Shown: piece by piece, positions 49,118 to 61,171 of the stretch
Layout of the letters: the number at the start of each line of letters is the position of its first letter
Position numbering within the stretch: position 1 is the first letter of the stretch
NCBI GenBank assembly: GCA_027574665.1
Contig: CM050668.1
Location: forward strand, 4,346,001 to 4,410,000
DNA length: 64,000 nt
DNA from: Rhynochetos jubatus
Lineage: Eukaryota; Chordata; Aves; Eurypygiformes; Rhynochetidae
Direction: 5' to 3'
The notes under the pieces: model-generated
The model's database searches: none
What the model was told of the DNA's origin: nothing
Seen by the model: the letters and a program-made list of their open reading frames with translations, nothing else
Made by a program: the position numbers and the translations under genes

Positions 49118-49573
49118 ATGGGGGACTCTCCGACAAATGCCACGGATGGAGGCACGAACACGTGCCGCAAAGACGCGCAGACTGAACTGGCAGAGCGGGT
49201 AGCAGCCATAGATGTGGCTGTTGGCCCAGACAGAAATGACCACAATGGTGAAGACGACACTGAAGAAAATGACACAGTCTTTTCTGATAACATAAAAGAC
49301 GTCCAAAGAAATGGAGTCAACAGTGACGCGGGAATGAGTGAGTTTCTGCCTTCCCAACAGTCAGAAGATGCTCACTGGAGGCATGTTCCCAAGAGACCTC
49401 CCACTAGACCTGTCCTATCAAGTAGGAAGTTGTCTCTTCAGGAAAGATCATCAGGAGGTTATTTGGCTTCTACCAACACTCCAGGTTATGGTCCTTATGC
49501 CACAGGGCCATCGCCACGTATAATGAGGAGACCAACGATAGAGTCCAATCGGGTCTCCATATCAGATTCTGAG
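49118..49573 (+). CDS. CAMKK1: CAMKK1 coding exon 2 (codons 1-152), N-terminal regulatory segment
   Basis: This exon encodes residues 1-152, the region before the kinase domain. The ATG at 49118 has G at -3 and G at +4, a strong start context, and an in-frame TAG at 49064 excludes an upstream start within this exon. Visible blocks are ELAERVAAIDV (residues 23-33), shared with CAMKK1 orthologues; an acidic Asp/Glu/Asn-rich stretch (about 38-52); RNGVN (64-68); RKLSLQER (103-110); YATGP (127-131); and RRPTIES (137-143). Ser106 in RKLS and Thr140 in RRPT correspond to Ser74 and Thr108 of mammalian CaMKK1, known PKA sites that inhibit the enzyme and recruit 14-3-3. The donor GAG/gtaggc follows codon 152 in phase 0. 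Reading on past the donor gives twelve unrelated residues and then a stop, which is intron. The segment is about 32 residues longer than the 120 I recall for human. Confidence 0.95.
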
Positions 49574-52500
49574 GTAGGCATGTTCTCCCTTGTAGCTGTG
49601 GTGTCAAGGTAAGGTAAGTCTTTCTTAACTGGCAGTGGGACTCTTCAGTCTTTTAGGGTAGTAGATCTGAAAGCACTGTTTTTCTTAAGGGGAAAAAAAA
49701 ATCTCTGAAACCAGGGATTGTATTAGTTTGGAGTGGCTGAACACCTTTGCATCCATGGCCCAGACCTCTGCTGGGTGTAGCCCTGGTCCTGACACTGCCT
49801 GCTTCAGCCCTCACCTGCCTGGGGTAGCCCTGTGGAGGGGCCGGGACCACTGCTGCATAGTGTTAGCATGCAGAAAGGCTGTCAGGCCGTGCACGGCTTT
49901 GCTCTTGTGTCCCTGCTGTACGTGCCCTTCGGGAGTTTATCAGTCACAGCAGCTTTGCTGCTGGTATTTTATGGTTTTAAGCTTCTGGAGATTATGTATC
50001 CCCTATTGTGTTTTGCCATTATTGAAGGCATGATTTAATTTCATAAAGAGCTTAAATGCACTGGTGTTTCCTACTCCTGTCAGGATTTTCCTTTGCCTTT
50101 AAAGCATTTGTAACAGCAGTGGTAACAGAGGGCCGTGACCCCCCCTCTCCTTCAGAGGAGTGTCTCTGGGTGGCAGCAGTCATTCCTGCTTGTCCAGCTG
50201 CTCTCCTGGTACCAGACCTGGGCTCAGACCTGTCCCAGAGGTGTAACATGCTGTTAGTGGTCAAGATGGAAGTGGCTGCTGGTTGCAGTTCCCTGTGTTG
50301 TGCTGGGTGGGGAAACCCATCCCCTTCTGCTGTTCAGGGGAAGGACAAGGAGGAAGGCTTTCCTTTCCAGCCTTTCCCACGGGCATGCATGCCATGACCT
50401 GCTGTCACGGGGAGCAGAGAGAGGGGCTGCTCGGACCACGCTGCCTGGTGTTGAACTGAAGATACCGAGCCTGCAGCAGTGCCTGCGAGACAGGGACCTG
50501 CAGATCCAAGTGAGACTTCAGCAGGGCTTTGTTGGAAAGCCAGGCATGATGGAGGTGGTGTAAATGGGTGATTCAGGAAACAAAATGCTACTGGCTGGGG
50601 AGGGATTTTAAATGGTGAATGGGCCGTCTGGAGTCTTGGAGAGGGAACATGATCTCTGCGGGGCTGGCATCTAGTTTGGGAAAAACCAGACTCATACGTG
50701 AATTATCCCCGAAGACCAAGCTGTGTGTTTCTTGAAATCTTTATCTGCTGTTTGTGGAGGACAAAACCCCAAGTTTTCCTTGTCTCGCCATTTCTCTCAG
50801 GCGCTCGCCCAGTGAACTTGCCTCCGCTGCTGTGCCCGGGCACTGAAGCGGGGCAGAGAGCAGCCGGGGGCTCAGGAGCAGTGTCCATCTGACCCTTCCT
50901 CACCCGGTTGATGGGGACCGTGTCGCTGAACATGGCTCTGTCAGTGCCGCTGCAACGATACGTTGCACTGTGGCGCTCCCAACCGCGATGCTGAAATCCC
51001 ACCGTGGTCCCTGTGTCATAATGGACCAAAAGCACTGGAGTTTAGACTTTTTCCAGTGTTGGCTCCAAGTGAGCTGGAGCTTAACAGCTATGTGGCTTAG
51101 TGTTTCCCTACTGAAAAGTGGGCGTTTTCCTCTTGCATATCTGAGAGGATGGGTGCTGTGCACAGGTAAATCTGCCCTTGTTCTCCGGGAAGTTTTGCAA
51201 GTCACATCAGCTGAGATGGCTCGTGGCATCCCTGGCTGATAAGAGGATATCTGCAGAAGGTGCGCTGCAGAGATTGCAGCTTCTTTGACAGCAGCCGTAT
51301 GTTGTAATGAGGGAGATGGGGAGGGAGAGGAGCCTGTTCTTGGGAGCGGACGTGACTTGTGTGCCAGCTTTCCCATCCTGCAGTACTTTGGCTGTGCCAG
51401 GACTGAGGCTTGTCTGAAATCTGTTTCAAAGTAACTGCAGTCGAGTGTGACTAGCACATTCCCATCTGCAAGAAAATTCAAAATACTCCATCCTCTTGCA
51501 CAGCATCTGCCTCCTGGGGAGCAATCCTTATTGCCTTGGGGTAGGAAATGCTTAGCTTGAAATGCAGATGAGCGCTTCATTCCCCTGCTCCTGCAGCAAT
51601 CCTTTATGCAGTACTGAGTTTTTAATGGTCATTTTGGTACAACTATTTAGAGCCTTGCTCTGGTGCAGCCCAGATGCTTAGCAAAGCTGTGCTCATCAGA
51701 AACCATCTTTCATATTAATGGGGAATGCTTTGGTAGGAGGGGGAAGGGAGCCCAGGACAGAGCTGTATGCATTTGGAGGGGGGGTGGCTTTGGAAGCTGG
51801 GCTTCATCTTCCCAGCTTATAGGGACAGTGTCTGTATCCTGTAAGGAATAGCAAAAGGACTAGGAAGATGCATGCTTGTTTATGGGATGAAGTTTGAGGC
51901 TGGCCACTGAATAATGAGAAATGTGTTGGGTGTGTGACTGCAAGGCGAGCGTGCAGCCTGCACACAGCCCAGCTCCGGCATCCTGCAGGTGACCTACCGG
52001 TTGCTGCTAAGTGGTTGTTGCAGGGTCTTGTGGGAGAGGCACTGACAGTCCAAACCCGAGCTGTACAGCAGGGAACTCAGATAAATGGAGAGCAGGTCTT
52101 CTGTTGCTGCATGCAGTTGCTCAGTACGGTTGCTGTAAGCAATTAGCAGAGCCTTCCATATGGACAGGGAAGACTGAGCAGAGCCAGGAGGTGGGACAGG
52201 GCTTCTAAGTTACGGAGCCTCCATATTGAGGCTTCTGGTCCTACGGTGGAGAAAACAACCCTGTGATGAGAAACAGAATCATAGTGTACTCAGCAGCAGC
52301 TGCTGTTGTGTGTTCTGTTGATCATTTTGATACACAGCCTCTCAGTGAGCGGGGAGGCTGGTAGGTCCCTGACAAGATCCAGCTCACCGGGCACAGCATT
52401 GCCCCTGGTCTCCCTGCAAATGACTCTTTTGACACATCTTGTTCTAGGCAAGCTGCATGTTTGTACTCGAGTCCATGTGTCTCACTTGCTTTGAGCCATT

Positions 52501-55203
52501 TTGGAGTTGCCCCTTTCTCCTTGCACTGAGTATCCATCATCATCTGTCAGTGCCTTCCAGGTGGCAGGACATCCATTGCATGGCTTGTGGCCACTGTCCA
52601 AGTGAGCTACAGTCTGTGCAAAAATGAAGTTCGTGAGTGTTTGGACTTTATCAGTGGCACACGTGTGGGTGCCATCCGTCAGGAGCAGAGATGGATGGCT
52701 GAGCTGCTGTCAAGATTCCCTGTATTTTGCTGAGCCATCTAGGATTGAATCTGCTCTCAGGAGTGGCAGCTCACTGCCTTGCTCTCAGCGGTTCCGTAGC
52801 CTCACCTGGTCTGGAGAAATAAGGGGGAGATGGATTATGGGGATGCAGCAGAGGTGAACTTTCTGTTGTTCTCTGCTGAATTAAGGGAGAACTACGTGTT
52901 CAGCTAGAGAGACACTGCTGAGCTTTTTCATGCTGGTTTAATACCTGTTCACGGGCTGGGAGGAAAACTTATATTCAGGGATCAGCGAGCTGAGTGCTGA
53001 AGCTGACCCCGTGACACTGCAGGAGGGTTCACCCGGCGCTGTGAGCGAGCAGTGAATTGGGCTGTCTTGTCCCCAGGACTGATGCTGCAAATGCCTGCCT
53101 TCTGGGCGGGGTTTCTTGGGTTTGGTATTTAGGAAGATGGTGGCTCCTGGGCTGGCAGGACTGCAGCAGAGACAGCTCCCGGTCAACCGAGCAGAGCCAC
53201 CAATTGCCCTGGGACAGAGAGTTGGCAGATGCTGGTGTCTTGCAGCTGCTGCTGACAAGTCTGGATCTGCACTATTAACTCTGCAAGAGAAGTAACCTGT
53301 TCTGCTCTCCTGACAGCGCTACTGTGTACTTAATTAACCTGGTCTGTCCTACCGCTATTAAAACTGGTCTGTAACTTAAAAATCCTGCTTGTTCCCCACC
53401 TTTCTTAGATGATTCATGGACTGTGGCCTGGAAGGTCCTTTCAGCACTGCCTTCTCTGTTAGGAGTGCCCGCTGGGCTGGTGGGATTTCTGCTGCCTTTG
53501 CTGCCCATCAGTGCTTCGCTCTAACAAGGGGATGCCTTTGCCTTTAGCTGTGGCACAGAAGTGCTTAAACTGAAGCTACTAAGGGTACATAACTGCAGAG
53601 CTGAGGTGCAGGCCCCAGAGTTTAGGTCGCTGGCCCACATTGCCTCTGTTGGTGTGACATTCCTGGCTCGGTGTTGACAGCATTGTGAGAGGAGAGGCTT
53701 TTCCTGGGGCTGCTAAAATCAGTTTCCGCTTTGCTGCACGGATGATGCCCTGGTGCTGTTATGTACCAGGGGGAGACCCTTTGAACAGGTTTGTGCAGGC
53801 TGATGGGCATCTTGTCGCTGTTTGACAGAGCTCATCCCACCTAAAATGGCAAGATTTGTGTCCCTGAAAGTGTAGAGGTGCTGCCTGTTGGAAAGTGGCA
53901 TTTGAAAATGCAGTGCTGGGTTTTTTTCATTCTGCCATCCCAAACCAACCTTTTCAGGTAGCCAAGAAAAGTCTTACTTGGAGAGTGGCTAGAAGAAGAA
54001 TAAAAGATGTCTGTTTCCAGGCATTCTCCCCAGACCTGCCAGCAGTGTTTATTGCTTTATATATACAGTCACTTCTGGCTGAATCCTCCTTTCTTTCATA
54101 CGGTCCCTTTCCCTCCCTGCATCCATCCACTCCCTGGTATCCCGGTTCTTCTAGCCCCGCTCTCTGCGTGGTCTCTCCACCCTCAGCGATCAGGAGGAGG
54201 TTGTTGCAGCTCCCTGCTGCCTGGGCAGTCCCCCACATCGTGGCCGTGGGCTGCGGCCATGTGTGCTTTAGCAGCAGTGGAGAGGATGAGTCAGGGCAGT
54301 GCGTTCTCCCTCCTTGGGAGAAGGATGAGCTGACAAAGGGAATTTTCCAATGCTTGATGTCCATGGCTTATCCCAGAGGCATGGAAAATAAATGACTGCT
54401 TTGTCTTTCCTTGGCTTTCCACATCTTTATCATAGGCCCTCCTGCCTCTTTGGCCAGCTGGTTTGAAGGAACTGGTGTCAAGAGCTGTGAGAGGCAGTGC
54501 TTTGGTGCTGGGCTGATCCAGGTCTCCCACTCCTTCAATCTCTGGGAGCTGCCCGGTTTTCTTCTTGAGGTCATGATTTCCTTGCTGTGCACAAAGGTAA
54601 ACCCAGGTGGGACGAGGGCAGCAGTGATGACCGAGCTCCCCCCACACCATGGGCTGGAGAGCTTCTTTGTCCAGCCCCACGAATCCCCCAAGGTAATTCC
54701 TCCTGGAGGTTATTATTGTGGTGCTCAAACTAGAACTCTCTTTAAAAGATCAAAGATACTTGGAAAACATTTCTTCAAAGAAGAAACCCCCGCAGGCATT
54801 GCTAATTTCTTTTCCTTGGATTAATTAACCTTTAAATAAAGGTACCATTCCAATTTGGCTAAGGGCATGATTTGAGGAGGAGAAAGCCCAAAGCTGCAGT
54901 TGCAGAGAGCTGGAAAAGGGCTGCCTTCATCCCACCGGTCCCAGCCCCTTTTATTCTTCTAGCCGCTCTTCCAGCGATACCCCAGCGCTGCAGGTGATGC
55001 CCAGGCTGCATCCAGATTCGGGGGCTGGGGCGGGTGAGCCCAGCCAGCAGTGCTGAGCCTCTGCATTGCACCTGCTGCCCAGCCGTGGCCAGTGCTCCTG
55101 CCAGCAGCCAGTCATGGGGGGCTTCCAGTTTCGCACTAGGCTTTGGATGTTTAAAAATCTGTTTATTTTTCTTACATCCATAAGCACTGGGCTTCCTGTG
55201 TGT

Positions 55204-55495
55204 CACAGAATCATAGAATCACAGACTGGTTTGGGTTGGAAGGGACCTTAAAGCCCATCCAGTTCCAACCCCCTGCCATGGGCAGGGACACCCTCCACTA
55301 GCCCAGGTTGCTCCAAACCTCATCCAGCCTGGCCTTGGACACTCCCAGGGATGGGGCACCCACAGCTTCTCTGGGCAACCTGTCCCAGTGCCTCCCCACC
55401 CTCTCCGGGAAGAATTTCTTCCTGATGTCCAATCTCAATCTTCCCGCTTTCAGTTTAAACCCGTTACCCCTTGTCCTGTCCATGTCCTTATCTGT
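55204..55495 (-). mobile_element. CR1 LINE, 5'-truncated copy in intron 2, antisense
   Basis: Read on the + strand it starts with the reverse complement of the CR1 tail (cagaatcatagaatcaca), then gtttgggttggaagggacct, a block with catccagcctggccttgga, cagcttctctgggcaacctg and cttgtcctgtcc. The element therefore lies antisense to CAMKK1. It extends further 5' into CR1 than the intron 1 copy. Its inner boundary near 55480-55515 is uncertain because the sequence diverges. Confidence 0.93.
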
Positions 55496-56039
55496 CCCTG
55501 GACAACTTTCTAATTTGTGTTCATTGCTGCCCCTAATGCCCTATTCTAGTTTTTATTTTCATTCTCTCTGTTCTTAGAACTGCTTCCACTTCCCTTTCCA
55601 GACATGGATGAGTTTAAACCAATGTTGTCATGACGGGCTTTTACTTCCCAATTTTCTTTCCCATGCTTCTCTTTAAAGTGTATGTGTGAATTGCTGAAAC
55701 TTGGAATTCTTTTCAGATTGGTGAATTTGGCTTCATTTAGGGGGCAGAATTCTCCGTTATATGTGTATGTATGTAGGCTCTCTGACTGTTTTCGGAAACG
55801 TCTTCCTTTGGAAACCAGCGCTGACTCTTCCTTCCCATCCCCGTGCTCCCCTCGGACAGCAAATTTCTCAGTTCCTCAGGGTTCCTGTCACCCAACGGTG
55901 GCAGCAGTGGATTTATGGAATTGGGCCTGGACTCTGCACTTCACTGCGCTTCATGATTTTTGATCAATTTTTGTTTTCTGGGGCGTTGATTCCCCCCTCC
56001 CTCTCCCGAGCAACACCTTGGATGTGTTAACAAATGGGG

Positions 56040-56420
56040 CATCTTGTTTTTTAAGGCGGAACAATAATTGCACACTTGGAGGGGCGCAGCAGCCTAATTT
56101 GCTGACAGCTTTTCATTAAAGGTTCTCGTTAAGGTTTTTGCTGTGTTTGTATTTATCAGCACTTGCAAACATATTGGCGTGATGAAATCAAGAGGGTTGT
56201 ACAACGTTATCTTTAAGAAACACTTGGCCCAGAGAGAGGTGTTTCTCTCCGATAATGAGTAGTACAATTATCCCACTTCCTGCAGGAGAACCAAATAACG
56301 TAATAACAGCCCTGCCAGTCTGCGGCAACACGTGGCAGGAGTCGCTTGGGCTGTGAATTATGGTCTTTCCACAAGGGAAAAAAAAGTAGGAAGCACCTAT
56401 AATCTGGTTTGATTTTTTGC
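56040..56420. promoter_or_regulatory. Candidate regulatory block in intron 2 with GATA cluster
   Basis: GATA cores occur at 56153-56157, 56207-56211, 56251-56255 and 56268-56272 (three as ttatc, one as gataa). Nearby are cacgtg-like and E-box-like motifs, including caacacgtggc. No coding frame is credible here. Enhancer function is inferred from clustering only. Confidence 0.3.
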
Positions 56421-59386
56421 TGCGTTCAGCTCAAGTGATCGAAGCATCGCAGGAGCGAGGTGATGACGCTTCTCCCCAGTAATTACCTGAGCGGAGAGTG
56501 GTGGAGGGGCACATCAGGTGGGATGCGGCGATACCGAGTGTGAACTCAGAGGCTTCAGGCGATCGGCCTGCTGCGGGATAGGGGTGTAGTTCCTAGCCAG
56601 AGGTAAGAGGGCTGGTGGGAAGGGGGTAGAGTCAAAGGATTTGGTGCCTCACACACAGGGACAAGGCATAGTTGCACTACATGCTTTGTAAGGGCGTTTG
56701 CCCAGCTGCATGGACTACATCCCACGCAAAGGGCTCTGTTTCCTGGGAAGCAGGGAAAAAATGCCGCCATGGCTCCCTCGGCAGTGCGTTGGCAAGAAGA
56801 AGCAGTGGACTTGGTGCTTTAGAGATGCCATCTTGGCTTGAAACAAGGTACTGAGTGCAGCCCAAAGAGTATATGCCTGCAAGTAAAAGGCTGTATTTAC
56901 TCCTGCAAATAATCCCTACTCAGGGGAGGAGCCTGATAACAGGACCTGGTCGTGTCAAGCTAGCTGGTTGGAAGAGCAGGAGATCTTGAGGTGGCTGGAG
57001 GCTTTCTCAGGGGGGGCCGCTTTTCCTGTCTCAGACACTGTGGAGAGTACTTCCCTACCCCTGCAGCACTGCAGCTTTGCACAGGACGAGGCGAGGGGTG
57101 CGAAGCTGAGCAGGGAGAGACCCAGGGCAGGAGACACCTGCAGAAAACTGCTCCTGCCTGATTTGTGAAAATCTCTGTAGTGCAAAGCACAGCCTCGGGC
57201 TGGGAAGCGAATCTGCTGACACGGGGGTTTCAGGGGAATTTGTCCTCCATGTGTCTGTACCCTGGGTTCCTGTGTGCTGCCCCTTCCTCTGGGGAGGCGA
57301 CTCCTTTCTACAAAGTTCAATGGGATTTTTCTTTTCCATTCATCTCCGTGGTCTTGCGTTTGATGTTGTAGCTTTTGCTGGGTCATGGTCTCTCCTCTCC
57401 TGTTACTCCTAGTTCTGTTGGATTGGTTTTTGCCTTTGGAAAGATACGTGCTTTGCTAGCAGCAGAGTTAATACATTTCTATGGCCCTATTATTCAAAGG
57501 TTGCCCTTCCTCTCTGTCAGGCTGGTGGAAAAATCTTCCTTCACTGGAAACAAGATCAATATTCAAATCATTCCTTGTACTTCTGACAAGCCACTGCTGG
57601 ACAGCTTAAGAAGTCATCAGTTCCCCATTCCTTTATTCTCCTTCACTGTGATGATCGCTTGCGTTGGGAGTGTTTTTTGGTTGGTAATGGGGAAAAGTCA
57701 AAATTATCATCCACCACATCCGTGCTGGAACGCATCCCAAGAGGCAGAGGAGTGTTGCTTTCAGTGAGGATGCTGTATGGGGATGGGACCATACCACCTC
57801 CTGTTCTTACAGACAGACCGAAAGCCTCTGGCACTGCTTTGCTGTCCTGGCACTGCTTCTGTAGATTGCAGGGCTATTTTGGGGTTTATGGGAAGGCCAG
57901 TCTACCTGTCTGCATGTTTCTATCAGCTTTGTTCCCAAAGAAATGCCTGGTGCAGAGGTTGGAAGTGAATTTCCAGCCTGCTGTACTGCTTGGGAACCTC
58001 AGGGAGGAATACCGTGTTTTAAATGCTCCCTGGGGAAGTGTGTCCCACCTAAGGTCCAGCCCACACCATGTGCTGTGGTGGGAAACAACCCCCTTCCCTC
58101 ACCCCACCAAGTTTAGGACTGCCCCCTGTAAGGCAGTTAAGGGCTGTGTCTTGTCAGGACCAAGGCAAAAGCCACTGGAGCCCACCCTCCCCAGTGCTGG
58201 CGCTGCGGAGATACCCACTGGAGCACTCTGACTTCGCCAGGAGCTTTGCATTGCAGTGAGGTGTGTGCTGTCCTCCTGCGGACCCCGTCGCAGTGGCCAA
58301 GCCGGGCAGGACCCCTGGGTGCTCCCAGGCAGCCCCAGGGAGACCTTGGTGCGGGCAGCACACAGTGCTCACCCTGCAGTCATGGTCTCGAGCCCCTCAG
58401 GCTTCTGCGGCGTCTGGGCTTTGCTTCTTGTAATTAGTGAGGGCGGAGGGGTCGGCTCCAAGTGAAATGCAGCCGTGGAGGTTTTGCTGCTGCTGTGGAA
58501 GAGTTTTCTGTTAGGTAGTACGATACTCAAGGAAGCGGTGGGCCTGGCATCAGGTGAGATGGTCGCTCCTCTCTTCTGCCTTGGCTCCAGCAGTTGACAG
58601 CTGGGGCCACCGTCACACCCCACATGGCTCCCAGTCTGTCAAGTAGCTCAGCACCCTGTCATTACACCCCTGTCACAGCTTGCTGGGGGTCTGCACCCAC
58701 CACCCTTCCACCCCTTGGGATGTCAGCGTTGGATAGCTTGCAAATAGAGTTCAGGCCTGCTTAGAGGTGATTTATTTTGGCAAATACTGCATCAGCTGAA
58801 GGGAATCTGTTGTTTGTGTTGCACTGCAAAGGAGCGTGGCTCTGTGTGCCCTCCTCAGAAAGCAGCCTGCGATCCAGGTGAGACTTCCCCCGGGTGCAGC
58901 CCCAGCCTTTGTGTGTGGCCCGCAGGGGGTCCCTGTCTTTGCCAGGCTCATGTTGGGAAGGGTGTGGGTTCATGCTCCAACCCTGGGGCTGGTGTGGGTG
59001 CCTGGGTGCTGGGAGCTGCCAGCCTGTGAGAGCCCTGTGAGCTGGGGATGGGTGTTTTCTCCTTGGTATTGAACAGTCCAATGTAGATGGTTAATGTAAA
59101 GAGGCTGGGGGCTGCTGTCAGTCTCACCAGGCTGAACCTGGAGTGATGCTGGGGAATCGGAGTGGAGGGACTTCTGGCATTACACCAGCACAGCCAGTGT
59201 CAGAACTCAACCCATAATTGAGTTGTCTTGGGCTGCCAAAAAAAAAAACCAGTGCTGATAGTGTATACCTGTTTAAATAGGATTTTGTCTTCCATTATTC
59301 AGCATTCTGCCTCTGCTTGATGCTGGTGCAAGCTCAGTCGTTTCCTTTTACCAACACGCTAATTATGTTCTCCTTCTGATCTGCAG

Positions 59387-59434
59387 GACTGTGTGCAGTT
59401 GAACCAGTACAAGCTGCAGAGCGAAATAGGCAAG
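59387..59434 (+). CDS. CAMKK1: CAMKK1 coding exon 3 (codons 153-168), kinase domain start
   Basis: A 48-nt exon encodes DCVQLNQYKLQSEIGK. This is the start of the kinase domain: the first beta strand and the opening Gly-Lys of the glycine-rich ATP-binding loop. It is flanked by a pyrimidine-rich acceptor ending ctgcag (59381-59386) and a near-consensus donor AAG/gtacgt at 59435. Both junctions are phase 0, so it joins codon 152 of the previous exon and the next exon without a frame change. The peptide is as I recall it for mammalian CAMKK1 and differs from CAMKK2 in the QYKLQSE core, which makes it the best single discriminator of the paralogue in this window. Confidence 0.95.
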
Positions 59435-61117
59435 GTACGTTACTGGACCTCAGGCTTGTCACAAGCGACCTGCGTGCACACGAGTACGAGTGGAAAGACT
59501 GTGCCACCCTGAGACTTCAGGCAACTTGTGTGTGTTTAGGCTTGGTTGGTTGGTTGTGGGGTGTTTTTTTTTTTTCCTTATTAGTTTGGGCAAGTTTTGT
59601 TCAAGGTCAAAGCAGAGCTGCTGCTTCTGAAATCTAAATTTATTTTCTTTCCCTCTGAAGGTGGTTAAGCTGGCTCCCGTCCAAGGTGCATGCTTGCCAA
59701 ATGTAGTGCTAAGAGCCTTTGCATTAATACAGCCCAACAAGGAAAGAAACCCAGAAAAAGATCAGGGCAGGTGTTAGGTCCCCATCAGGACTAGTGTAAG
59801 TTTTTATGCCCATGAATGAGATGCGAGTTTAATTCTAGTCCATATTTAAAAGCTGCAGAATGATTCAGAAGAGATTCCCCCAAAGTTATTTAGAGGTCTG
59901 GGCTGCCAAGCGGTTCCGCCACCTGCGCATTTGGACACCTGCCACCATTGCAGATGGGTCCACGAGCGATGGCGCTGTCTGGGAGCTGTACCTGCCTTTG
60001 CAGTCGGAACATTGCAGTCAGAAGGGGCTGTACCCTGAGCTGCAGAGTCCTTTCCTGAAAGTTTCATTAGCCCAAACTCCTTTCCAAAACGTGAGGCCTC
60101 AGGACGTGGGAGGAGGCACCCTTACCTGAGTGGGCTTTGCATTCTGCTGCTGGCAGTCAGGGTGTAGGGCTGGAGATACCACTGCTGGTGGTACAGCGGC
60201 TGTCATCTGAAACACCCACGGCTTCAGACCCTCCTACGGGTTTTGCCATTGGCTTAACTGTGATTTAAGGAGAGTGTGAGGCCTTCTTTCTGGTGTATTT
60301 GCCCCTGCCACCTCCTTCCCTGTGGGTCACAGTGAAGGCACCCTGAGATTGGTAGGAGGTCTGCTGGACCTGCTGTGCTTCTGGATCAGCCACATGGCTT
60401 GTCAGTCTTCTCTGAGACCAGGACCCTGATTCCAGCTCTCAGTGAAGTCCAGAGGGATGTTTTGAAGGCCATCCCACTCATTTATGCAACAGGCATCTGT
60501 CAGGGATGATACCTAGCCATGGTGGCATGTCTCGCTTGTATAAATGTATAGTGTTGACACAGAGCTGTGAGAAAACAGTGATTTGGATGGAGTTTGGCTT
60601 CAGGCTGTCACTGGAGCTGTGGATACAGCAGCCATCCAGGTCTGCATCTGCCTGGGCAATATGCGCTTGGTGGAAAGTAGGCAGCTGGTCCCCACTGAAG
60701 TCCATTTGCTATCGAGATGGAGAGGTTTTGTGCTGAACATGTTCTTGCACAGAAGTGCAGGGGAAAGGTGGTCATGCAGAATTGCCAAACTTGCACCAAA
60801 AAAATCATCTGTTTGAAAACGATTCTCTCTGCTCCCCACCCACATCTGAGTTAAGACAGACACAGTGGCTTTGGCTCAGGGCAGGAGGTGATGGGCTAAC
60901 ACTCAACTCCTCCAGACACTGTTAAATCCTCGATGCCCTGTGACTCCAACAGAGCCGTGGGGTCACATCACCTGCAGGCTTTGCTCGGGGTGGGCATGGT
61001 CTGGGACCTTGAAGGTGTTTTTCTCTCCCCATGTAAGGCCACAGTCTACCAGCCTTGAGCAACAAGGAAAAAAGGTGAAGCAGCTGAACAGACTGTGTAA
61101 TTTATGTTTATTTTTAG
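59435..61117 (+). other. CAMKK1 intron 3
   Basis: A 1,683-bp phase-0 intron splits the glycine-rich loop between Lys168 and Gly169. Donor gtacgt and acceptor tttttag are both good. Nothing else is recognised inside. Confidence 0.93.
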
Positions 61118-61171
61118 GGTTCCTACGGTGTTGTGAAACTGGCCTACAATGAGAACGATGACAAGTATTAC
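61118..61171 (+). CDS. CAMKK1: CAMKK1 coding exon 4 (codons 169-186), rest of glycine-rich loop
   Basis: A 54-nt exon encodes GSYGVVKLAYNENDDKYY. With the preceding Gly-Lys it completes the ATP-binding loop IGKGSYGVV. The acceptor is a T-rich tract ending tttttag (61111-61117), and the donor is TAC/gtaagt at 61172. Both junctions are phase 0. The residues after Tyr186 should be AMK, which carries the ATP-binding lysine; they are not found in the remaining 2.8 kb, so the next exon lies outside the window. Mammalian CAMKK1 has GAYGVVRLAYNE here; Ser in place of Ala and Lys in place of Arg resemble CAMKK2, but the upstream exons settle the identity as CAMKK1. Confidence 0.94.

Larger units (their letters stand above)
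49574..59386 (+). other. CAMKK1 intron 2
   Basis: A 9.8 kb intron runs between donor gtaggc and acceptor ctgcag. It holds the antisense CR1 at 55204 and the GATA-rich block at 56040. No additional exon that would keep the CaMKK1 frame is seen, and joining 49573 to 59387 directly restores the conserved SDSE/DCVQ junction. A 226-codon minus-strand open frame at 50900-51580 has no recognised similarity. Confidence 0.85.

Noticed and set aside
49574-49612. Extension of the exon 2 frame to a stop at 49612
   Set aside because: The donor after codon 152 and the conserved SDSE/DCVQ junction show this is intron; it would give a truncated, kinase-less product.
50900-51580. 226-codon open frame on the minus strand in intron 2
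   Set aside because: No family resemblance and no start context; consistent with chance in GC-rich intron.
52270-52285. cagaatcatag as a further CR1 tail
   Set aside because: The match is only about eleven bases and the flanking CR1 sequence is absent.
57659-58231. 190-codon open frame in intron 2
   Set aside because: No similarity, and it would not keep the CaMKK1 frame between exons 2 and 3.
49118-61171. CAMKK2 instead of CAMKK1
   Set aside because: QYKLQSEIGK, ERVAAIDV and RRPTIES match CAMKK1; only a few glycine-loop-region residues resemble CAMKK2.
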